Shown in pieces: positions 57,245 through 64,000 of a stretch of 64,000 nucleotides of DNA. Numbering within the stretch: the stretch's first letter is position 1; the number at the start of each line of letters is the position of its first letter. The notes beneath the pieces are model-generated. The model searched no databases and was not told the DNA's origin. It saw only the letters and a list, made by a program, of their open reading frames with translations. The stretch covers positions 434,001 through 498,000 of the forward strand of contig NZ_CP110136.1 of assembly GCF_025979705.1 (NCBI RefSeq). The letters run 5' to 3'. Made by a program: the position numbers and the translations under genes. The DNA is from Hymenobacter sp. YIM 151858-1 (GTDB lineage Bacteria; Bacteroidota; Bacteroidia; Cytophagales; Hymenobacteraceae).

Positions 57245-57672
57245 TGTCATTGCGAGGAGGCACGACGAGGCAATCGGTCCTGGGCCGAGTACAACCGTTC
57301 AGCTAGCACTAAGCGAAAAAGGTTGCCTGCTGTAGCGCGGACTCTGCAAGTTCGCGTCCACAGATAGTAAAATCAATCGTTGCAGGTAGCGCGGGCTTTA
57401 GCCCGCGTTTGCGTGAACGACGGTTTCGCGCGGTTTCGCCCTATTGATTTCGTGCTGGCCAACGCGGGCTGAAGCCCGCGCTACACGCGCTGCATCCCTA
57501 GGTCAGACATTACTATCCGGGGACGCGGACTACAACCGCAGGTCGGCGTAGCCAAAGTCCGCGCTACACCGCGCTACATCGTTCTGCCACGCCCTAGGTC
57601 GGTTTGGTTTGCTGTTGGGAGAAGAGTTGTGCCCTGCCCGGGACCGATTGCTTCGCTTGGCTCGCAATGACA
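57245..57672. repeat. Nested inverted-repeat element, 428 bp
   Basis: Outer arms tgtcattgcgaggaggcacg (57245) / ccgattgcttcgcttggctc gcaatgaca (ending 57672). Second pair: tagcgcggactctgc (57332) with actatccggggacgcggact ... gtccgcgctaca (57510-57570). Third pair: gtagcgcgggctttagcccg (57387) with cgggctgaagcccgcgctac (about 57464-57483). At least three inverted pairs nested like Russian dolls; two CCTAGG inside. Confidence 0.85.
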
Positions 57673-57794
57673 GCGGGCGCAACGGCGGCTTTTCACTTTT
57701 TCAGGAACATTTCATTGCAGCAACGCCGCAAGGCCATGAACTTTGCACCCGTTTAGCCAGGCCGGATGTATCGGCCGCGTTTGGGATCTGCATC

Positions 57795-59978
57795 GTGCGT
57801 TTTTGTTCTGCCTTCCGTTTGCTCGGCGCCCTGCTGGGGCTGTTGTTCTTGAATCCGGCCACCGCCAACGCGCAAAGCTCGCTGCTGCGCGACGTCATCA
57901 TTCGCACCGATACGGCCACCTACCAGCTTAGCCGCCACACAGCAAATGTGCAGGGCGAGCCGACGCTGTTTTTCTGGTTTCGGCGCGACGACGAAACCGT
58001 GGAGCTGCGCCTGTTGCCCGAGGGCAAATTGCCCGGCCAAAAGCCCTTGCGTCTGCGCCACTCTGCCGATTTTCAGCAACTCGATTCGCTTACGCTCGAA
58101 GCCGACGGCACCTACCGCACCCGCCTGAAATTTCAGGACCTGACCAGCAGCCAGTTTATCCGGTTGGTGGTGGAGCAACCCGCCGACGCCCCGGGCCAGG
58201 AGGCCTGGCGCGACGTGGTGCCGCTGCTGCCCGTGGCCCGCACCTCGGTTTCCATCCGCCGCACCGACGACGAACTGTACGTGGGCGAGGAGAAGGTATT
58301 TGAGCTGAACAGCTCGAACCCGCGCAACGTGCGCGCCACCGGCGAGTGGGTGCGCGGCGAGGATTTCGACTACCGCGTGGTGCGCGAGCAAAACGGCACT
58401 TTGCGCCTGCATGTGCTGCCCAACCAGCTGGGCCGCAAAGCCCTAGGTGTGCGCCTGCAAACCGAGCGCCCGCAGTTGCTCAGCGGCGGCAAGCTCAGCT
58501 ACCAGCTGCCGCTGCTGCGCCAGGAGTTTACCGTGAAAGCCTCGCGCCTGCGGTTTTTGTCGCCCGATAAGCGCAGCATCACGCTCGATGATGTAAGCCG
58601 GCGCCGCGGCGTGGAGCTGATACTGGACAACGGCCGCGCGTTTGAGCTGCGCCGTACCTACCGCCTCGAAGACCAGGAGGAGCCCGGTGGCGCGCTCATT
58701 GCCGAGCTCTATACGCGCCAGTACCTCAGCAACGACCGCGTGCTGTGCTACCTGCGCCCCTTCAACACGCACCGCCAAACCGAGGGCTACCTCTACATCA
58801 AGCAAAACGACCAGGCGCAGTACGTCACCAACCTCGACATTACCCCCAAAACCACCATTACCAGCGTGCAGGTGCTGCACCGCGGCGGCGACTGGACGTC
58901 GTCGCTCAATGTAAGCCCCGGCGAAACCGTGGACGTGCGCCTGGAAGGGGAGGGGCTGCAGAAAGCACGCTTTCATTTGGAGGATTTGCAGGTAATTCCG
59001 TCCGATTCGTCGGTGCGGACGGAGGCGCGGGTGGTGCTGCGGGTGCAGGTGCCCGTAACGTTCGACAAGCGCAAGAGCATGATCCTGAACGCCGGGCAAC
59101 CCACCGGCTTTGCGCTTACGGTGCGCGAGTTTCAGCGCCCGCACCCGCTCGATTTCGTGTCGGTGAGCTACGGCGAGTCGTCGCGGCCGATTACGCGCCT
59201 CAACGGCCCGGTGCTCTACGAGCACACCATCCGCGACGTGGTGTTCAACTTCAACACCAACGCCATCGATACCGACAAGTCGCTCTACGGCAAGCAGTTC
59301 CTGTCGTTCGAGATTCGTACGCTCAACAGCAAAGGCGAGCTGATCGAAATCCGCAACGTCGAGAACGTCGTCATCTGCCCCGGCGACAACTCGCCCCGCG
59401 CCGCCTTTTACCAGGACAAGCAGTGCCGCACCGATCCGCTGAGCCTCAACAGCCTGCTGGGCCGCAAAACCTACGACCTCGACGAATGGAGCCGCATTGT
59501 GGTGGTGGTGCGACATCAAGCTTCGCAGTACAGCGAGCCGCCCTCCACCCAAACCGTGGAGCTGGTGCTGAAGCGTAATTTCAAATTTGATATCGATATC
59601 AGTTTCCCGGCTGGTTTGCTGACGCGTAAGCTGGGCCAACCCGATGCCAACTACACTTCCTTCGGGGGTATTTCGCTGGCCACCTTGGCGCAGTTCAGCT
59701 TCTACAACCCCGAGAAAATCAACCGCCTCCGGCCCTACAAAATCGGTGCGGGCTTCGTGGCGCTCAACGCGTTCAACCTCAGTAGCTCCAGTGATGTCAA
59801 CCGCGACCTAGGCATCGTAATCCTGGGCTCGGTATACCCTACGCGCCGCGACGCCAAACTCACCTTCCCGCTGTACCTGGGCGGCGGCTACCTGCTCAAC
59901 GGCAAAGTGCCAACCGACCAAGGCAAAGCTTATCACTGGTTTGTGCTGTTTGGGCCAGGTATTGGGGTGCGGTTGTAA
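57795..59978 (+). CDS. Large secreted protein with C-terminal beta-barrel-like part
   Basis: A 727-residue exported protein of unknown function. Start GTG 57795 gives a clean signal peptide (RFCSAFRLLGALLGLLFLNP, cleavage after ANA); longer starts run into the nested repeat. The body (about 30-600) is a series of Ig-like beta segments (RRDDETVELRLLPEGKLPG, NLDITPKTTITSVQVLHRGG, GQPTGFALTVREFQRPHPLD). The last 130 residues (FDIDISFPAGLLTRKLG, SLATLAQFSFYNPEKINRL, KLTFPLYLGGGYLLNG to GPGIGVRL) look like outer-membrane strands. It is likely an outer-membrane or surface protein. Confidence 0.7.
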   Translation: MRFCSAFRLLGALLGLLFLNPATANAQSSLLRDVIIRTDTATYQLSRHTANVQGEPTLFFWFRRDDETVELRLLPEGKLPGQKPLRLRHSADFQQLDSLTLEADGTYRTRLKFQDLTSSQFIRLVVEQPADAPGQEAWRDVVPLLPVARTSVSIRRTDDELYVGEEKVFELNSSNPRNVRATGEWVRGEDFDYRVVREQNGTLRLHVLPNQLGRKALGVRLQTERPQLLSGGKLSYQLPLLRQEFTVKASRLRFLSPDKRSITLDDVSRRRGVELILDNGRAFELRRTYRLEDQEEPGGALIAELYTRQYLSNDRVLCYLRPFNTHRQTEGYLYIKQNDQAQYVTNLDITPKTTITSVQVLHRGGDWTSSLNVSPGETVDVRLEGEGLQKARFHLEDLQVIPSDSSVRTEARVVLRVQVPVTFDKRKSMILNAGQPTGFALTVREFQRPHPLDFVSVSYGESSRPITRLNGPVLYEHTIRDVVFNFNTNAIDTDKSLYGKQFLSFEIRTLNSKGELIEIRNVENVVICPGDNSPRAAFYQDKQCRTDPLSLNSLLGRKTYDLDEWSRIVVVVRHQASQYSEPPSTQTVELVLKRNFKFDIDISFPAGLLTRKLGQPDANYTSFGGISLATLAQFSFYNPEKINRLRPYKIGAGFVALNAFNLSSSSDVNRDLGIVILGSVYPTRRDAKLTFPLYLGGGYLLNGKVPTDQGKAYHWFVLFGPGIGVRL

Positions 59979-59982
59979 AAAG

Positions 59983-59999
59983 CCGAGCGGGGTGCTCGG
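59983..59999 (+). terminator. Weak terminator after the 727-aa gene
   Basis: Short hairpin ccgagc / gctcgg just past the stop codon, with A-run before and TT after. Confidence 0.4.
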
Positions 60000-60016
60000 T
60001 TAACAAGCCTCGCTGC

Positions 60017-61126
60017 TTAACGCAACCAATGGTAGCCTACCTGAACTCCAGCAAAGCTCAGCCCCGTCAGCAACAGATTGCGGTACCACCCCTGCAGGCG
60101 CAACTCCCGTTGGGCACCTAGGGGCAGGTGCACGCCGGCGGTCAGGTCGAGGTGCGCGGCAACGCCACGCCCGCCATGGTAACTTTCGGCCACCCGAAAC
60201 GGCCCCGCGCTGCCCGCCGGGCGCTGCTGCACCTCGTTGAACTGATGAGCCATAAACGAAAGGCCCATGCCCGCTCCTGCGTGCAGGCCTACTCGCTGGG
60301 GCTGCCCCCAGCGCTTACCTAGGGCAGTGGTAGCCGCTGCCATGCCTGCCCGGCTGTACTCGCGCTGCTCCACGGGGGCGTTGAAGTTGTTGGTTGTCCT
60401 GGTCACGCCGGAATAAGCACTCAGGTAGCTGTAATCAAGCTGCAGGCTGGCGTACAATCCGCTGGCCCGCAGGCCCGTCCACTCAAAGCCAACCTGCGGC
60501 AGCAAATTGGTCTGGCCTTTGTTGCCCAACAAGCCGAATAACCCGGTCGCTCGCACGGCAAAGCCCTCCTGCCAAGCAGATGAAACCGAAGGCTGGCGCA
60601 GGCGCCACTCCCGATCAACGCAGGTGTTGTACTCCGTTAGTACCCGTCGCACATTTTCGGGCGAGTAGGGTAGTTCCAGCACACGGGCATCGGTTTGCTT
60701 TAAGGTAGCGCAACCCGTTAGGTAGCGGTTGAACAACACATGCCAATTACTCGGGCTGAGTTCGTAAAGCGTATCGTTAGCGGCGGGACGCAGTAGCATA
60801 CCGCTCTGCGAGGCATCCATGTATAGGCTGGCGGGGCCGATTAGCTGCGGCAACACAAACCACACCGAATCGGCGCCGGAGGCCAAGCGCACCACCGAGC
60901 TGTGAATAGGCGCGTTGGCCCCAACGGCGTAGGCCTTAACCTGGCTCGGGCCGACCCGCTGGGGCGTTGCTGCATTTGCTTGGCGCAGGTACACCTGGCC
61001 GCGGCGCTCGGTAATGGTTCCGCGTACGGTGTCGCCGCTCAGCTTAAGTACGTAGCCCGGCAGGCCTTGGGCCAAAGCTGCAATTGGTAATAGTACAAGG
61101 GAAATCAGCGTGTAAAGTCGAATCAT
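60017..61126 (-). CDS. Predicted outer-membrane protein, tandem paralogue 1
   Basis: A 369-residue exported protein. Signal peptide IRLYTLISLVLLPIAALAQ from ATG 61126, then GLPGYVLKLSGDTVRGTITE, an N-terminal beta module, a central helix with two cysteines (LTGCATLKQ, LTEYNTCVDREWR) and a C-terminal barrel (ASLQLDYSYLSAYSG, GVHLPLGAQRELRLQGWYRN, ending GVQVGYHWLR). It shares layout with the next gene at 61362 (GLPGY-x-VK-x2-GDT-x-RG; DTLYEL-x3-NW-x-x-LF-x-R-(Y/F)-L-(T/S)-GCA). Function unknown. Confidence 0.72.
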   Translation of the reverse strand: MIRLYTLISLVLLPIAALAQGLPGYVLKLSGDTVRGTITERRGQVYLRQANAATPQRVGPSQVKAYAVGANAPIHSSVVRLASGADSVWFVLPQLIGPASLYMDASQSGMLLRPAANDTLYELSPSNWHVLFNRYLTGCATLKQTDARVLELPYSPENVRRVLTEYNTCVDREWRLRQPSVSSAWQEGFAVRATGLFGLLGNKGQTNLLPQVGFEWTGLRASGLYASLQLDYSYLSAYSGVTRTTNNFNAPVEQREYSRAGMAAATTALGKRWGQPQRVGLHAGAGMGLSFMAHQFNEVQQRPAGSAGPFRVAESYHGGRGVAAHLDLTAGVHLPLGAQRELRLQGWYRNLLLTGLSFAGVQVGYHWLR

Positions 61127-61361
61127 GCATTCGGTTGTAAAGCGGTGCATTCAAGCAAAAAGTAAGTCTCCCACCAAGCCTGGGCTTGGTGGAGTAGATG
61201 ATGACCGAGCATACGGCAGCCACACTCCCTAAATGATGCACTAGGTATGGCGGTTGGGGTGCTGCTTATGTATGCAGCGGGCAATTGCCGCAGTAGTGCA
61301 AATGGTGGTACCTGATGCGGCGGCGCTGCGTGGCTGGTTTGCAATGGTTGCACCTGCCGCC

Positions 61362-62576
61362 TTACCGCGGCTTGCTGCTAATATCCATTCCCAGTTCAGC
61401 GGATACGAAACTGCTTCGAAGAACCGGATTAGAGAATAAGCCATACTGGCCATATTGTACGCTCAGTTGCAGCTCACGCGCGGCTGATAGAGGTACACTC
61501 AGGCCGCCGCCTAGGCTGGCTTGTGCGCCAAAATTGCCGTAGAGTTTTTCCTTGACGCCAAAATCGGTTAGCGTGTTGGAGTAGTCGTAACGGCTCTGGT
61601 ACTTACCGGTTAGTGCAAAGGACGGAGCTGCCTGAAAATGCACAAAAGGCCGGGTACGCCCCGGTACGCCAAAGTAGCGTCCGGTGCTGAGTCTGAATAA
61701 AAAGCTGCTGACGTGGTAGGTTTCCGAATAGGACAAACTGAACATTGTGCTGCCGGTAAACGCCTGATAGGGCTTAAGGCCGCCGCGAAACTGTTGGGCT
61801 GCTACCCCCAATCCCAACCAAAACCCATCGGGGCGTAGCAAACGCATATCAACGCCTAATGCCCAGCCTGGGCGGCGTTCTTTTGGCGACTTAGTGCCCT
61901 CGTAAGCACCGTTGTATGTGTAGTTCGCCACTACCATTGTGCCGGCCCAAATATGCAAGCCAGACCGAACAAAGGAGGTCTTTTGCTTCTGAGGTCGCCA
62001 ACCAGGTTGGCGGCACCGGTTGTACTGCTCCACCAAATCGGTAATAAATTTGGGGGTATACCGGTGGCCGATTACCCGCAAATCGGTCAGGTTTGGCTGT
62101 GCGCAGCCTGATAAGAAACGCACAAACAGCAGGTTCCAATTACGAGACGTGAGCTCATACAGGGTATCCTGCGCCGGCGGAGCCAGCCAAAGCGTGGCGC
62201 TATCAAACGAGGTCCTGTAAATGCTGGCGTGCCCCACCAGCACGGGTTGCGCAAACCGTAGCGAGTCTTGGCCGGTGCGCAAACGAGCAGGGCGGCTCAC
62301 GAATGTTGTATGTTCGCCTACGCCATAAGCTTTGGCCAGCGAAGGAGTAAAATACTGCGGCTGAGCCTCTGGCCGCACCCAATACGCTATGCGCTGGTGG
62401 CTGATTTCAGCAACCAGGCCCCGCAGGGTGTCGCCATTGGCCTTTACGATGTAGCCGGGCAGCCCCTGGGCATCCGCACTTGAGCGTGCGAGTAGCCAGA
62501 ACGTGGCAAGCATCAGCAACCATAAAAACAAAGCATTGCCTTGGCGGGCATCCATAGAGGAGTAAGGTTTGATCAT
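61362..62576 (-). CDS. Predicted outer-membrane protein, tandem paralogue 2
   Basis: A 404-residue exported protein. Start ATG 62576 or 62555 (MDARQGNALFLWLLMLATFW); signal peptide ends SADAQ. Then GLPGYIVKANGDTLRGLVAE, TLYELTSRNWNLLFVRFLSG with Cys, and EQYNRCRQPGW, matching the paralogue in order and spacing. The C-terminal half is barrel-like (MFSLSYSETYHVSSFLFRL, ELQLSVQYGQYGLFSNPVLR). The 235-base gap to the paralogue has no other gene. The pair arose by duplication and has diverged a lot. Confidence 0.72.
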   Translation of the reverse strand: MIKPYSSMDARQGNALFLWLLMLATFWLLARSSADAQGLPGYIVKANGDTLRGLVAEISHQRIAYWVRPEAQPQYFTPSLAKAYGVGEHTTFVSRPARLRTGQDSLRFAQPVLVGHASIYRTSFDSATLWLAPPAQDTLYELTSRNWNLLFVRFLSGCAQPNLTDLRVIGHRYTPKFITDLVEQYNRCRQPGWRPQKQKTSFVRSGLHIWAGTMVVANYTYNGAYEGTKSPKERRPGWALGVDMRLLRPDGFWLGLGVAAQQFRGGLKPYQAFTGSTMFSLSYSETYHVSSFLFRLSTGRYFGVPGRTRPFVHFQAAPSFALTGKYQSRYDYSNTLTDFGVKEKLYGNFGAQASLGGGLSVPLSAARELQLSVQYGQYGLFSNPVLRSSFVSAELGMDISSKPR

Positions 62577-62700
62577 AGATTAACTAGTGTATTGCTGCAG
62601 TCAAAAGCCAATGTTGCACGTTGCTCAATCACGATGAATAGCAAAGCGTAAGGTGTTTTCTGCTTCGGCCCGTGAAGGTACCTAGCAAGTATTAGTAATG

Positions 62701-62732
62701 AAAAAGCCCAACCGTTACGGTAAGGCTTTTTC
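62701..62732 (-). terminator. Terminator of the phosphoglucomutase gene
   Basis: On the minus strand aaaaagcctt-accgtaacggt-tgggctttttc: hairpin with T-run, just past the stop at 62756. Confidence 0.75.
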
Positions 62733-62755
62733 TTATTTAGGCAAGTCGGCTGGGG

Positions 62756-64000
62756 TTACTGCAGCTGCATCTCCCGAATAATCTGCTGAATGCGGCCATC
62801 CAGCTGCTGCTGGGCTTGCTCGAAATCGGCGCCGTTGCCGAAGGGCTGCTTCAGGCTGAAGTAGAACTTGATTTTGGGCTCGGTGCCCGAGGGGCGGGCC
62901 GATACCTTGGAGCCGTCTTCGGTGAGGAACTGCAGCACGTTGCTGCGCTCCAACTCCAGGGGGCGCTCCTGGCCGGTGCGCAGGTCGCGGGCCACTTGCT
63001 GCTGGTAGTCGAGGAGCTGCACCACGGGCGAGCCACCTAGGGAAGCGGGCGGGTTCTGGCGGAGCTGGGCCATCATTTCCTGAATTTCCTCGGCGCCGCG
63101 CTGGCCTTTTTTGGTCAGCGAAATCAAGTCTTCTTTGTAGAGGCCGTAGGTGCGGTACATCTGCACCATTTCCTCGTACAGCGTGCGGCCCTGGTCTTTG
63201 GCCACGGCGGCCATTTCGGCAATTAGGCAGCAGGCCGAAACGGCGTCTTTGTCGCGCACGAACGAGCCGATCATGAAGCCGTAGCTTTCCTCGCCGCCGC
63301 CAATGTAGTAGTGGCCTTCGTTGCGGGCCTCCAGGTCGCGGATGATGCCGGCAATGTACTTGAAGCCGGTAAGGGTTTGGTAAGAGCGGATGCCGTAGTG
63401 CCGGGCCACGTCGCCGAGCACGTCGCTCGTCACGATGGTGTACACGATGTAATCCTTCTCCTTATCGAGCTGGCCGGCTTGCTGGCGGGCCGATACAAGG
63501 TAGTGCGTGAGCAGCGCGGCGGTTTGGTTGCCGTTCACGAGCACCCACTCGCCATGGGTGTTCTTCACGCCAATGCCTACGCGGTCGGCGTCGGGGTCGG
63601 TGGCAATTACAATGTCGGCATCGAGCTGCTTGGCCTGGTCGAGGGCCATCTGCATGGCTACTTTCTCCTCGGGGTTCGGCGACTTCACCGTCGGGAAGTT
63701 GCCATCGGGCGTGGCCTGTTCCTGCACGATGTGGATGTTGTCGAAGCCGAAGCGCTGCAAGGCCTTGGGCACCATGGTAATGCCCGTGCCGTGCAGCGGC
63801 GTGTACACGATTTTGAGGTCGTGCTGGCGCTTAATGGCATCGGGGTTGATGCTCAGCTTGGCAACTTCGCCTAGGTAAGCATTGTCAAGGTCTTCGCCGA
63901 TGATGTGGATGCGCGACGGATCGGCCTGGAACTTCACCGCATCGACCGATTGAATGGCGTTTACCTCGCGGATGATGTTTTTGTCGTGCGGCGCTACTAC
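62756..64000 (-). CDS. Phosphoglucomutase/phosphomannomutase, C-terminal part
   Basis: The frame is open to the right edge, giving 414 residues of the C-terminal portion. Visible: metal loop IVIATDPDADRVGIG, sugar-binding loop YYIGGGEESYGFMIG, and phosphate-binding loop SARPSGTEPKIKFYFSL near the end, the layout of alpha-D-phosphohexomutases with an extended length typical of PgcA-type phosphoglucomutase. It interconverts glucose-1- and glucose-6-phosphate (or mannose phosphates). The catalytic phosphoserine domain lies outside the window. Probably the complete gene is about 570-580 residues. Confidence 0.93.
   Translation of the reverse strand, partial: VVAPHDKNIIREVNAIQSVDAVKFQADPSRIHIIGEDLDNAYLGEVAKLSINPDAIKRQHDLKIVYTPLHGTGITMVPKALQRFGFDNIHIVQEQATPDGNFPTVKSPNPEEKVAMQMALDQAKQLDADIVIATDPDADRVGIGVKNTHGEWVLVNGNQTAALLTHYLVSARQQAGQLDKEKDYIVYTIVTSDVLGDVARHYGIRSYQTLTGFKYIAGIIRDLEARNEGHYYIGGGEESYGFMIGSFVRDKDAVSACCLIAEMAAVAKDQGRTLYEEMVQMYRTYGLYKEDLISLTKKGQRGAEEIQEMMAQLRQNPPASLGGSPVVQLLDYQQQVARDLRTGQERPLELERSNVLQFLTEDGSKVSARPSGTEPKIKFYFSLKQPFGNGADFEQAQQQLDGRIQQIIREMQLQ

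Overview
The window looks like a chromosomal segment from a high-GC Bacteroidota bacterium, most likely Hymenobacter or a close relative in the Cytophagales. This is inferred from several things: a type IX secretion plug protein, families typical of the phylum (DUF3276/PUR, DUF3822, DUF4296, DUF922, Bat operon), -7 promoter boxes of the form TAnnTTTG, few Shine-Dalgarno sequences and GC-rich coding sequence. No rRNA, tRNA or CRISPR array was recognised.

Layout. 1-4260: end of a PAS sensor gene, two small genes, a lipoprotein subtilase and a disordered small protein. 4265-12026: a 7.8-kb integrative element lying inside the 5' end of an ABC-F ATPase gene. It carries a tyrosine integrase, three small genes, a single-chain type IIL (MmeI-like) restriction-modification enzyme, a Rep-like protein and an excisionase-like protein, and is bounded by a 13-bp direct repeat. 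12027-15700: the rest of the ABC-F gene, then an AT-rich orphan gene and a frameshifted integrase (a decayed island). 15738-31540: T9SS plug protein, a 20-copy CCCTAAG tandem array, an M48-LysM protease, ychF, a PUR protein, a DUF58 protein, AlkA-like glycosylase, phosphatases, a serine hydrolase, nhaA, threonine aldolase and a Nudix protein. 31615-39123: coaD, a frameshifted four-helix-bundle cassette, DUF3822, Nudix, hotdog thioesterase, a RecD-like helicase, DUF1573, DUF423 and a YggS-type PLP protein. 39546-45493: a Bat-type operon (DUF58, BatD-like, BatA), a DUF4296 lipoprotein, CsaA, a DUF922 protein and a MATE transporter. 45750-48229: egtB-egtD for ergothioneine. 48561-57230: two disordered proteins, menC, a retropepsin-PDZ protein with an acyltransferase, an alpha/beta hydrolase, a phasin-like protein and a UbiB kinase. 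57795-64000: a large secreted protein, two tandem paralogous outer-surface proteins and a partial phosphoglucomutase.

How parts work together. The element appears to swap promoters. On insertion it takes over the host ABC-F promoter and start codon, which now read toward its own integrase, and it supplies a replacement promoter and start codons at the other end so that the ABC-F gene stays readable. Doublets of an 11-bp motif near both ends look like integrase arm sites. The MmeI-like enzyme is its likely cargo.

Across the rest of the window the palindrome CCTAGG is very common (about 68 by eye) but absent from the element. Several intergenic gaps hold nested inverted repeats sharing the words tgtagcgcgg/ccgcgctaca or tgtcatt/aatgaca, probably one family of non-autonomous repeats. 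Several genes have a -7 promoter box only 4-6 bases before the start codon, which suggests leaderless mRNAs.
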